From Scatosoma sp045128175 (GTDB lineage: Bacteria; Bacillota; Clostridia; Christensenellales; Borkfalkiaceae): a stretch of DNA of 16,766 nucleotides. Location: the NCBI GenBank assembly GCA_045128175.1, contig JBGVRF010000182.1, positions 1-16,766 of the forward strand. Direction: 5' to 3'. The position numbers and the translations under genes were made by a program. This document shows, in pieces, positions 1 to 6,660 of the stretch. The notes below the pieces were generated by a model that saw only the letters and a list, made by a program, of their open reading frames with translations, was not told where the DNA came from and did not search any database. Every line of letters starts with the position of its first letter. The stretch's first letter is position 1.

Positions 1-1049
1 TTTACAGGAGGATTCTTGTCAAGACTTTCCCACCAAACTGTATTGTCGTCCATATTACGAGCAACGTTTGTGAAAATTGTGCCCTTCTTTGTTGATGCAA
101 GAGCATTTGGGTTTGACTTAACGTTTGTACCAGGTGCAACACCGAAGAAACCGTTTTCTGGGTTGATAGCATAAAGACGACCATCAGGACCTTTTCTAAT
201 CCAAGAAATATCGTCACCTACGCACCATACTTTGTAACCCTTTGCCTGATATCCTTCTGGTGGAATAAGCATAGCAAGGTTTGTTTTACCACAAGCTGAT
301 GGGAAAGCAGCACAGATGTACTTAACTTCGCCCTTTGGATTTTCGATACCAAGGATGAGCATGTGTTCTGCCTGCCAACCTTCGTTTTTACCCTGATAAG
401 AAGCAATACGAAGGGCAAAGCATTTTTTACCAAGAAGAACGTTTCCGCCGTAACCTGAGTTAACTGAAATAATTGTGTTATCTTCCGGGAACTGGCAAAT
501 CCATCTCTTTTCAGCGTCAATGTCGCAACGGCAGTGGAGACCACGAACCCAGTCATTGCTTTCGTCGCCAAAAGCTTCCATAACCTTTGCGCCAACTCTT
601 GTCATGATAACCATGTTGAGTACAACGTAGATTGAGTCTGTAAGTTCGATACCAACTTTTGCAAGAGGTGAACCAACAGGGCCCATTGAGTAAGGGATAA
701 CATACATTGTTCTGCCCTTGTAAGCGCCTTTTGCGATTTCGTTTACCATCGCGTAAGCTTCTTTGGGCGACTTCCATTTAACGATGGAATGAGGAAGCGC
801 GTCCGCTTCGTTTTCGCAGCAGATGAAGGTTCTGTCTTCAACACGCGCAACGTCGTTTTCAGCCGTTCTGTGATAATAACAATCGGGCAATTTTTCTTGA
901 TTGAGCTTGATAATCTCGCCGGTAGCGCAAGCTTCTTCTCTGAGAGCGTCGCGCTGAACGTCGCTGCCATCGATCCATACAACTTTGTCGGGCTGCGCAA
1001 AAGCCTCGACGTCTGCAACAAATTGAAGTACTTTCTTGTTGTTAGTCAT
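1..1049 (-). CDS. pckG: Phosphoenolpyruvate carboxykinase (GTP), N-terminal part
   Basis: GTP-dependent PEP carboxykinase interconverts oxaloacetate + GTP and PEP + CO2 + GDP in the cytosol, at the junction of glycolysis and C4 acids. About 349 codons are present; the family is about 600 residues, so the C-terminus lies beyond the window's left edge. The reading frame stays open throughout. Visible signatures: NDVAR with the substrate arginine (residue 69), RTMYVIPYSMGP (113-124), GYGGNVLLGKKCFALRIAS, AEHMLI with the metal-ligand histidine, the kinase P-loop SACGKTN (about 251-257), and CVGDD. These identify the GTP class rather than the ATP class. The ATG at 1049 is preceded by AAAGGAG at 1058-1064. 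Codon use changes sharply near codon 114: upstream uses GCG, ACG/ACC and CCC; downstream every threonine is ACA, serine is mostly TCA, proline mostly CCA/CCT and GCG disappears. Identity is certain; the origin of the mosaic is not. Confidence 0.96.
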   Translation of the reverse strand, partial: MTNNKKVLQFVADVEAFAQPDKVVWIDGSDVQRDALREEACATGEIIKLNQEKLPDCYYHRTAENDVARVEDRTFICCENEADALPHSIVKWKSPKEAYAMVNEIAKGAYKGRTMYVIPYSMGPVGSPLAKVGIELTDSIYVVLNMVIMTRVGAKVMEAFGDESNDWVRGLHCRCDIDAEKRWICQFPEDNTIISVNSGYGGNVLLGKKCFALRIASYQGKNEGWQAEHMLILGIENPKGEVKYICAAFPSACGKTNLAMLIPPEGYQAKGYKVWCVGDDISWIRKGPDGRLYAINPENGFFGVAPGTNVKSNPNALASTKKGTIFTNVARNMDDNTVWWESLDKNPPV

Positions 1050-1139
1050 TTCTTTATCTCCTTTAAAATGATATTTTTTCTTTTCTAAGCAACGTGGACG
1101 GGACAAACTTTTTCAAAAATCCCTTTCTCCACCACATAC

Positions 1140-1168
1140 ATTATACCATAAAAAAAAGCGAATGTAAA
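1140..1168 (-). promoter_or_regulatory. SigA-type promoter of pckG
   Basis: On the minus strand TTTACA (1163-1168), a 17-bp spacer and TATAAT (1140-1145) form a near-consensus promoter. Transcription would begin near 1133 and give an 80-90 nt leader before the pckG ATG. No operator is obvious in the leader. Confidence 0.8.
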
Positions 1169-1263
1169 CAGTTTTTTTGAATTTTTTTCCTGATTATCAA
1201 AAAAAGTTTCCAATTCCTTTGCTTAACACCCTGCCGTCGCGCCGACCGAGCGGAACACCCCTT

Positions 1264-1477
1264 CTTCTGTCATACCGACTAAGCGAGCGATAGCGAGCAC
1301 ATGGAGTGTATCTTGAGAAAGTGAATTGAAAGCTTTGCTTTTGTGAAGCACGCCCTTCGGCGAGTGAAGTGCAATGATACGTTGTCGTAAATAGAATTGC
1401 TATGCATTTCGTTATGGTCGCAATTTATACGGAGATACCCTCCATTCGGGTCACGACCTCAGTCGGTATGACAGAAG
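1264..1477. repeat. MITE-like element with 17-bp inverted ends and an internal hairpin array
   Basis: CTTCTGTCATACCGACT at 1264-1280 is repeated exactly in inverted orientation at 1461-1477. The arms continue imperfectly inward: ATGGAGTGTATCTT at 1301-1314 pairs with GGAGATACCCTCCAT at 1431-1445. The centre holds short hairpin units of 21-22 bp beginning GTGAA (1321, 1343, 1364), for example AAAGC-ttt-GCTTT (1329-1341) and CGCC-cttc-GGCG (1351-1362). No transposase or plausible protein is encoded. The element sits between pckG and mreB; a further hairpin (about 1481-1500, GTGAA/TTTCAC) follows it. Together they account for most of the 480-bp gene-free stretch 1050-1532. The mobile nature is inferred from structure only. 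Confidence 0.65.
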
Positions 1478-1532
1478 CGGTGAAATCGCAACTTCACTTT
1501 ATACAGCAAATTTTCCCCTTTTACTCCGTAAA

Positions 1533-2534
1533 TCAATCTTCCCGCAATGAAAACTTGTTCAACAATTCTTTATCCCGCAACAGTACGCCGCCGCCGAGCG
1601 CCGTCGTGAACTGCGGCTCTTCGCAAACACGGTAGGGCATATCTCCCAATCGCTCCCCGATATATTTCGCCACACCGGGGATCTTCATCACGCCGCCCGA
1701 TAAGTATACGCCGTTTCGATTGACCGCCGCCGCCACTTCCGCAGGCAAATTCCACAGCACCGACGCCGCATATTCCGCCACTTTATCCACGTACACGCGA
1801 ATACTCTCCCGAAGCTCCGTCGCCGAAACGGATGCCGCCGCAGGATGCCGCGAATCCACCGCGCACCCCTCCGCGACCCGCACGCCGCGTGCGCCGTTTA
1901 ACAACGACCCGATCTCGTTTTTTAAACGCTCCGCCGTCAACGCACCGATCAAAAGATTCTTTTCCGTTTCCAAAGCGAACATGATATTCGCGTCCATATT
2001 GTTACCGCCGATATTCATCGACATGCCCGCAATGATCCCGTCGCCCGAGACCACCGCTGCGTTCGTCACGCCACCACCAACGTCCAGACAAAATACGGGA
2101 TCGCCGAATTTCGCGCCTGCGCCCAATGCCGCAAGATAGGGTTGTTCGACAAACTTTGTGCCGCGCAAACCACATTCGTCCGCCAACGCACGGTAATCGT
2201 CCAGCTGGCGTATATCGATCCCGCAGGGTACGCCGATCAGCGCCTGCACGCGCGTCAACCACGTCGCTTTCAGACCGATCCGCGAAAGAAATTCTTTCAT
2301 CATCCGCGTCGCCAGATGCATATCCACGATCTCGCTTTCGTATACGGGATAGAGTATGTCCGTATGCTCTGCGGTTTTTCCGATGAGCTTCTTCGCGGCT
2401 TTGCCGATCGCTTTCACTTCTCCGTCCGCAGAAACCGCCACGCAGGACGGCTCGGCAAGCACGATACCGCTGTTAGTGTCCGCGCGGTAGATCTTGGTCA
2501 TAGACGATCCCAAATCGATCGCAAGTTTTATCAT
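1533..2534 (-). CDS. mreB: MreB-like actin-family cell-shape protein
   Basis: This is a 333-residue bacterial actin homologue of normal MreB length. MreB forms ATP-dependent membrane-associated filaments that guide the elongation peptidoglycan machinery. Nucleotide-binding signatures are in order: phosphate-1 IDLGSSMTK (6-14), SGIVLAEPS (22-30), LIGVPCG (99-105), VEQPYLAALGAG (129-140), phosphate-2 LDVGGGVTNAAVV (150-162) and the adenosine loop YLSGGVMKIPG (277-287). The motifs are divergent: DLGSSMTK rather than the usual DLGTANT, and DVGGGVTN rather than DIGGGTTE. The ATG at 2534 follows AAAGGAGGG. It lies 102 bp downstream of maf, a classic pairing, but mreC and mreD do not follow. It could be Mbl/MreBH-like or an accessory paralogue; the family assignment is firm, the exact subtype is not. 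There is no T-tract terminator after the stop. Confidence 0.88.
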   Translation of the reverse strand: MIKLAIDLGSSMTKIYRADTNSGIVLAEPSCVAVSADGEVKAIGKAAKKLIGKTAEHTDILYPVYESEIVDMHLATRMMKEFLSRIGLKATWLTRVQALIGVPCGIDIRQLDDYRALADECGLRGTKFVEQPYLAALGAGAKFGDPVFCLDVGGGVTNAAVVSGDGIIAGMSMNIGGNNMDANIMFALETEKNLLIGALTAERLKNEIGSLLNGARGVRVAEGCAVDSRHPAAASVSATELRESIRVYVDKVAEYAASVLWNLPAEVAAAVNRNGVYLSGGVMKIPGVAKYIGERLGDMPYRVCEEPQFTTALGGGVLLRDKELLNKFSLRED

Positions 2535-2636
2535 CGCCCTATCCCTCCTTTACGGCGTTTCACCGTACGTTCTTCAAAAAATTTCGCAACAAACGCTCCA
2601 CCCATGTACGCGTTCAATATTATTATATAGCAATTA

Positions 2637-3215
2637 TTATACGCCGAGTTTTTTGAGCATCTCCGCGCACAGTTCGACGGGCAAGCCCACGACGTTGGAG
2701 AAGCTTCCCTCTATCCCCTCGACAAGATTGCCGTCCTGAATCCCGTACGCACCCGCCTTATCCATGGGTGAACCGGTCGCGATATATTCGTCGATACGCT
2801 CGTCGGACAGCTTCAAAAACCGTACTTTGGTGCAGGCAACGTCCGTCAACGCAACCCTGCCCCCCTCGTTCGGGAAAAGAATACATACGCCCGTATACAC
2901 TTCATGCGTTCTGCCCGACAGGGCTTTCAGCATCCGTTTCGCATCTGCTTCGTCTTTTGGTTTCCCGAGTATCTCGCCGTCAAGCGCCACAACGGTATCC
3001 GAACCGAGTACGGCTTTTCCCGCAGCTTCAGGCGTCTTTGCAACGTCCTCCGCCTTTTGTTTGGCCAGCAGTTGCACCAGCTGTTCGGGGGGAGGCGCCC
3101 CTTCAACGATCTCCTCCGCCCGCGAAGGAATGATCTCGAATTCGGGAATAAGTTCCCGCAATAATTCTTTACGGCGCGGCGACGCGCTTGCTAATATCCA
3201 TTTCATAAATTTCAC
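2637..3215 (-). CDS. maf: Maf nucleoside triphosphate pyrophosphatase (dTTP/UTP type)
   Basis: Maf proteins hydrolyse non-canonical or modified nucleoside triphosphates (dTTP/UTP in the YhdE class) to the monophosphate and PPi, and have been linked to septum arrest. The 192-residue length is standard. Motifs: SASPRRKELL (10-19, phosphate-binding Ser/Arg), GSDTVV (71-76, catalytic Asp73), GKP, SGRTHEVYTGV (100-110) and GSPMDKAGAYGIQ (148-160), the last typical of the dTTP/UTP subgroup. Met4 is an alternative start; no convincing ribosome binding site precedes either methionine. The leader is rich in hairpins. Residues 116-125 (NEGGRVALTD) are encoded by a sequence matching, in 24 of 25 bases, a repeat at 6636-6660, and this loop is longer than in many Maf proteins. 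Upstream gene is ppx; downstream is mreB. Confidence 0.95.
   Translation of the reverse strand: MKFMKWILASASPRRKELLRELIPEFEIIPSRAEEIVEGAPPPEQLVQLLAKQKAEDVAKTPEAAGKAVLGSDTVVALDGEILGKPKDEADAKRMLKALSGRTHEVYTGVCILFPNEGGRVALTDVACTKVRFLKLSDERIDEYIATGSPMDKAGAYGIQDGNLVEGIEGSFSNVVGLPVELCAEMLKKLGV
2846..2870 (-). repeat. Dispersed 25-nt repeat copy inside maf
   Basis: On the plus strand, TCAACGCAACCCTGCCCCC followed by CTCGTT matches 6636-6660 with one mismatch. On the minus strand its core AACGAnGGGGGCAGG is shared with the copies in ispE (13097-13111) and the sipL-like gene (14449-14463), and it is read in the same frame (AAC GAG GGG GGC AGG, Asn-Glu-Gly-Gly-Arg). Confidence 0.6.
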
Positions 3216-3225
3216 TCACTTAAAA

Positions 3226-3411
3226 GCTCGAGCTCGAGAGGCTTTGCCTCTTGACCGGCGTTCCGCTGGACCAAGTTAAGGGTCAAGGGATATAATCCCT
3301 TGCGAGGTTTTAAGGACGAGTAGCCCCTAACGGGTGTGGGCAGAGTCCAAGAAAAAAGCCCTCAACAAAGCAAAACGCAGTTTTGCGCCAAGATCGCGTT
3401 GTCTGCAACGC
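3226..3411. repeat. Cluster of short perfect hairpins upstream of maf
   Basis: The 249-bp gap between ppx and maf has no gene. It contains consecutive small inverted repeats: GAGGC-ttt-GCCTC (3238-3250), CCGGCG-ttc-CGCTGG (3255-3269), CAAGGGATATAATCCCTTG (3284-3302), GCAAAAC-gca-GTTTTGC (3370-3386) and GCGTTG-tctg-CAACGC (3396-3411). CTTGACC (3250-3256) can also pair with GGTCAAG (3281-3287). This may be a dispersed palindromic repeat or a structured leader; the sequence alone does not decide. No clear maf promoter was seen here. Confidence 0.55.
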
Positions 3412-3427
3412 ATCGTCAAAGGAACAG

Positions 3428-3460
3428 AAAAGCCGCCCCGAACCGTTCGGCGCGGCTTTT
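3428..3460 (-). terminator. Intrinsic terminator of ppx, probably bidirectional
   Basis: AAAAGCCGC (3428-3436) pairs with GCGGCTTTT (3452-3460), with further pairing of CCGAAC/GTTCGG inside. It begins a few bases after the ppx stop codon, and the T run on the minus strand follows the stem. Confidence 0.85.
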
Positions 3461-3464
3461 ATCG

Positions 3465-4976
3465 TTAAAGTATTTCCAGATTTTTTCTGAACGCTTTCTT
3501 AAATTCGGGGTTTGCCGCGCTTGCGTCGCGGATCTCCAACGCCGCATCTCCGGCAACGATCGTTTTCATGATCACCGAATCGCCCAAGACATCACAGTTC
3601 AAGCCCGTTACCATACCGCATTGTGTTCTGTCTAAACTTTCCGCGATACGGAGCAATACCCCCAACTTCTTCACCGCGTCGAGGTCCTCCTCTGTCACGA
3701 TGTCTTTATATTTCTGCCATTCCACCAGAGGCACCTCCTCGTGATTGTGACAGCCCGCTACAAACGCCGCCAATACGATCTCGCGGTGCGTCGCGCCGTA
3801 AATAGACGAATTGAGGATCATATACCAACTATGTTTCGCGTGATGATAATACTGTACTTGTTTTCCGCAATCGTGCAGGCTCGCCGCGATCTTCAACACT
3901 TTGAGATATTGACGGGAGAATTTATGCAATACGCGCAACTGCTTAAACAGCTGTACGGACAGAGTAAGCACGTGTTCGATATGCTTGGGATCGCAACCGT
4001 AATATTTGATCAGACGGTCGAGCGAATACGTCAGCACGTCGGAAATAGGTTTTTCCAGTGTGATCGGCAACGCCTGATTGATCATCAACCCTTCACGAAG
4101 ACCGCAACCACCGATGGTAAACTGTTCGATTCCGACGTACGAAACGAACGCTTGTACAATCGCCATTGCCGCCGGCATGATATCCGCGCGGGCGGGAGAA
4201 AGCCCTTTGATCTTCTTACGCTTGTCCACGTCGAGCGCTTTAAGCATATCGTATATGCCCGTAAAATCTTCCGTTGCGATCTTGTAATTATGCGGCTGAT
4301 CGAGCGGATATTTACGAACAAGACGGCTGATCTTGAACAGGTTCCTGAACGAACCGCCGACACCAATCATCTGTACTTCGGAATCAAGCTCTTTCAACCA
4401 AGGCAATTTCTTCAACTGCTCGATAAAGAATTCCTCCACGTGCGCAGCGGATTCCTGAGGCGTAGAATCGCTCGAAAAAAGATCGGTAAGCGTTACCGCG
4501 CCGAAAGGCAACGTTGCGTAATTAAGTACGTTTCTTCTGTTATAATAAATGATCTTTGTGCTACCGCCGCCGATTTCGAGAATAAGACCTTTGGGGATAT
4601 CCATCGAGTTGATAACGCCACGATAAACGAGGAACGCTTCCTCCTCTTCGGACAACACGCGAATGGTGATATTGCAGCTTACCTGAATCTCATCAAGGAA
4701 GGAGCGTTGATTCTTCGCGCGACGGACAGCAGCCGTGCCGACTGCGATGATCTTTTCCACGCCGCTGCAATCGCAAAGGCGTTTGAACATCTTCAAAGTC
4801 TTGATCGTCTCCGCGATACGCTGGGGTTTCAAAAACCCGTCTCTATCCATGTCCTGTCCCAGACGCACGCTTTCCTTCAGTTCGTCTACGACCATATAAT
4901 GTCCGTCCGCGAACATGTTTACGATCACGAGTCGAGCCGTGTTCGAGCCTAAGTCAATGATACCGATTTTTTCCAC
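3465..4976 (-). CDS. ppx: Ppx/GppA-family exopolyphosphatase with C-terminal HD domain
   Basis: The family removes terminal phosphates from polyphosphate or hydrolyses pppGpp to ppGpp in the cytosol. The 503-residue length fits the two-lobed actin-like core plus C-terminal HD helical domain. Motifs: phosphate loop IDLGSNTARL (7-16), GTAAVRRAKN (80-89), the catalytic glutamates in SEEEEAFL (109-116), EIGGGSTK (134-141), GVGGSFRN (205-212), LSPARADIMPAA (259-270) and HD-type HDCGK (368-372). The start is GTG at 4976, preceded by GAGGT with 6-nt spacing; an upstream in-frame ATG is not supported. A promoter at 5171-5199 implies a leader of about 185 nt. No polyphosphate kinase gene is adjacent, so the substrate (polyP or pppGpp) cannot be settled here. 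Confidence 0.93.
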   Translation of the reverse strand: MEKIGIIDLGSNTARLVIVNMFADGHYMVVDELKESVRLGQDMDRDGFLKPQRIAETIKTLKMFKRLCDCSGVEKIIAVGTAAVRRAKNQRSFLDEIQVSCNITIRVLSEEEEAFLVYRGVINSMDIPKGLILEIGGGSTKIIYYNRRNVLNYATLPFGAVTLTDLFSSDSTPQESAAHVEEFFIEQLKKLPWLKELDSEVQMIGVGGSFRNLFKISRLVRKYPLDQPHNYKIATEDFTGIYDMLKALDVDKRKKIKGLSPARADIMPAAMAIVQAFVSYVGIEQFTIGGCGLREGLMINQALPITLEKPISDVLTYSLDRLIKYYGCDPKHIEHVLTLSVQLFKQLRVLHKFSRQYLKVLKIAASLHDCGKQVQYYHHAKHSWYMILNSSIYGATHREIVLAAFVAGCHNHEEVPLVEWQKYKDIVTEEDLDAVKKLGVLLRIAESLDRTQCGMVTGLNCDVLGDSVIMKTIVAGDAALEIRDASAANPEFKKAFRKNLEIL

Positions 4977-5170
4977 TTTTCTACCTCTGTTCTTTTCCGC
5001 AAATTCTCTCCTTTTGCGGAGTCATATTTTTCTTTGCTTTTTTCTTTTTTCATTTTCGGGATAGGAGTGCCGTTCGGAAATCGTAAAAACTTTTCCATAA
5101 TCACCTGCAACAGCTTCGCGAATACGTTTTTCGGCAAAGAACCCCGTTATCCCACATTAAATTTTCCCAT

Positions 5171-5199
5171 ATTTTAACACATAAAAACGTATTTGTAAA
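5171..5199 (-). promoter_or_regulatory. SigA-type promoter of ppx
   Basis: On the minus strand TTTACA (5194-5199), 17 bp, TAAAAT (5171-5176). It lies in the 355-bp gap between the HAD gene and ppx, which otherwise holds the HAD terminator and an AT-rich leader with no convincing gene. Confidence 0.75.
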
Positions 5200-5297
5200 G
5201 ACCCTTTTTGAAAATTTTTGTTAGTTTTCATTGTTTTTTTTCATTTTCGACAATTTCGGAGATTTTTTTTATGCAATTTGACAAACAACGAGGAAGG

Positions 5298-5325
5298 AAA
5301 AAGGGAACAGCCTTCTGCTGTTCCC
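5298..5325 (-). terminator. Intrinsic terminator of the HAD phosphatase gene
   Basis: A perfect 9-bp stem GGGAACAGC (5303-5311) / GCTGTTCCC (5317-5325) has a 5-nt loop and is followed on the minus strand by TTTTT (5302-5298). It starts 6 nt after the stop codon. Confidence 0.92.
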
Positions 5326-5331
5326 ACGCGT

Positions 5332-5988
5332 TCATGCTTTCGTCAATGCCGCCACAAGGTCGGCAAAACCGTCGAAAACGTATTCGGGAGCGCACGCCCC
5401 GATCTCCTCTGCCGAGGCATAGCCTACCCTTAAAAGAGCGCAATCCACGGCATTTTCCCGCGCGCCCTCCACGTCGTGTTTGCGGTCTCCGATCATCAAG
5501 CATTCCCCAACGGTCGCGCCCAGACGTTTCACGGCCTCCCCGATCACCGCCGCCTTTGTCGGCAGATAACCGTCGTCCAGTCCACTGCCCACCTGCGCGG
5601 AAAAGTATTGAGAAAACCCCCATTTTTCCGCGATTCTGTCCGCAAAATACGACGGTTTGGAGGTCGCCATAGCAAGGATATATCCATGATCTTTCAGCGT
5701 TTTTAAAGCCGATAAAGCGCCTTCCACGGGCTTGTTTTCCCACATACCCGTTTTCTCGTACTGCTCGCGATATTTTCGCGTTGCTTCCTCCGCGCGCGCT
5801 TCGTCCAATCCGAAAATTTCGGTAAACGAATACATCAGCGACGGACCGATACAAAGAGGTAACTGCTCGTCCGTCGGAGCGGGCTCACCCAACTGTTGCA
5901 ACGCGTAACGGATGCAAGAAAATATGCCCGGATGAGAATAGATCAGGGTCCCGTCCAAATCGAAAAGAATATATTTATAACCTTTCAT
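5332..5988 (-). CDS. HAD-family hydrolase (phosphoglycolate phosphatase-like)
   Basis: A 218-residue cytosolic HAD phosphatase. Motif I is ILFDLDGTL (7-15) with nucleophile Asp10 and acid/base Asp12; motif II is MATSKP with the phosphate-binding Thr/Ser; motif III/IV is MIGDRKHDVEGA. The helical cap between motifs I and II marks subclass IA, the Gph/PpaX type acting on phosphoglycolate, pyrophosphate or similar small phosphoesters. The specific substrate cannot be read from sequence. The frame is open further upstream, but the ATG at 5988 is chosen because AAGGAG lies 9 nt before it and a 17-bp-spaced promoter lies just beyond. It is a single-gene unit with its own terminator. Confidence 0.9.
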   Translation of the reverse strand: MKGYKYILFDLDGTLIYSHPGIFSCIRYALQQLGEPAPTDEQLPLCIGPSLMYSFTEIFGLDEARAEEATRKYREQYEKTGMWENKPVEGALSALKTLKDHGYILAMATSKPSYFADRIAEKWGFSQYFSAQVGSGLDDGYLPTKAAVIGEAVKRLGATVGECLMIGDRKHDVEGARENAVDCALLRVGYASAEEIGACAPEYVFDGFADLVAALTKA

Positions 5989-6022
5989 TTTATCGAACTC
6001 CTTATCGGATAAACGTATTTTT

Positions 6023-6051
6023 ATTATAGCATAACGATAAAAATTTTTCAA
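6023..6051 (-). promoter_or_regulatory. SigA-type promoter of the HAD gene
   Basis: On the minus strand TTGAAA (6046-6051), 17 bp, TATAAT (6023-6028). The -35 box overlaps the stop codon region of the upstream TauE-like gene. Confidence 0.82.
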
Positions 6052-6413
6052 GCTTTTTTCAAGGTATTATAAAAGCCGAAAAAGGAGAGTCCGATCAAAA
6101 ACACGCCAAACGCTTTTTTAAGCGTTTCGGACGAGAGTTGCGCAGCCAACAGAACGCCCAGGGCCGACAGCGCAAGCGCGGGCAGAATGATCCATAATAT
6201 TCCTTTCGTTTCCAGCAAACCGTTGTCTGCGTGTGTTTTAAGCGCGAACACACTCATAGGTAAAAACGAAAACAGATTGGCGCATTGCGCGATCTTTTGC
6301 TCAACCCCGCCGATAAGCACGAGCAAGGGAATGGTGACCGTACCGCCGCCCATCCCCATGCCTGCGGGAATCCCACCGAGAAATCCGAGAAGAAGATAAA
6401 GATAAAATGACAT
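6048..6413 (-). CDS. Half-length TauE/SafE membrane exporter subunit (second of pair)
   Basis: A 121-residue hydrophobic protein with about four membrane segments. The GGIPAGMGMGGGTVTIPLLV motif near residues 13-32 is the glycine-rich signature of the TauE/SafE (sulfite exporter / DUF81) family, which exports small sulfur or organic anions. Family members are usually about 250 residues with two such repeats; this gene holds only one. Its partner at 6660-7028 holds another, so both probably assemble into one transporter. The ATG at 6413 lacks a recognisable ribosome binding site: the sequence just upstream is a C-rich run (CCCCCCCC on the minus strand) belonging to the element at 6414-6659. 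Expression may therefore be weak or depend on the inserted sequence. Confidence 0.85.
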   Translation of the reverse strand: MSFYLYLLLGFLGGIPAGMGMGGGTVTIPLLVLIGGVEQKIAQCANLFSFLPMSVFALKTHADNGLLETKGILWIILPALALSALGVLLAAQLSSETLKKAFGVFLIGLSFFGFYNTLKKA

Positions 6414-6659
6414 ATGTAGGGGGGGGATACGTGTGGTGAATTACCGACACTTGTCGGCTTGAATTGGCTGGCTTTGCCTTGAATTGAAAAACGTTGTTTT
6501 CCGTGAATTGCGATACAATTCGTTGCGGCAAGTATTAAAGCGCAGAGACGGAAAGTCTTCCCCTTAGAGGGGAAGGTGTTGAGCGAACGCAAAAAGGATG
6601 AGGTGGAAGCAACGGAACTTTGCCAATTCACAATCTCAACGCAACCCTGCCCCCTTCGT
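6414..6659. repeat. 246-bp composite repeat element between the two TauE halves
   Basis: No protein gene is plausible here. The left end (GTAGGGGGGGGATACGTGTG then GTGAATT) and the inverted right end (ACGAAGGGGGCAGG...CGTTGAGATT then GTGAATTG) resemble each other as imperfect terminal inverted repeats of about 35 bp. Inside are four hairpin units each headed TGAATT (6437, 6460, 6480, 6504), including CCGAC-actt-GTCGG, AAAAC-gtt-GTTTT and GAATTG-cgata-CAATTC. Then follows CTTCCCC-ttag/a-GGGGAAG (about 6560-6578) and GGATGAGGTGG, a pattern I recall as common in gut Firmicutes intergenic DNA. It probably inserted between formerly adjacent TauE genes. Confidence 0.6.
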
Positions 6660-6660
6660 T
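6636..6660 (-). repeat. Dispersed 25-nt repeat copy at the TauE stop codon
   Basis: TCAACGCAACCCTGCCCCC followed by TTCGTT on the plus strand, 24 of 25 identical to 2846-2870 in maf. On the minus strand the TAA stop (6662-6660) of the upstream TauE half runs directly into this copy, so the repeat forms the right end of the element. Confidence 0.6.

Noticed and set aside
1321..1390. Possible CRISPR-like repeats in the intergenic array
   Set aside because: Unit sequences vary, the units are only 21-22 bp, spacers are absent and no cas genes are near; they are short hairpin units.
2622..2641. Two TATAAT boxes on the minus strand between maf and mreB, possible mreB promoter
   Set aside because: No acceptable -35 hexamer lies 16-18 bp upstream of either box, so a promoter is not supported.
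3741..4952. A 403-codon open frame on the plus strand opposite ppx
   Set aside because: It is antisense to the full set of Ppx motifs; its protein has no family signature and is a by-product of codon usage.
4949..5137. A 62-codon open frame on the minus strand overlapping the 5' end of ppx
   Set aside because: It starts with TTG without a ribosome binding site, is lysine-rich low-complexity sequence and overlaps ppx; the GTG start of ppx with GAGGT explains the region better.
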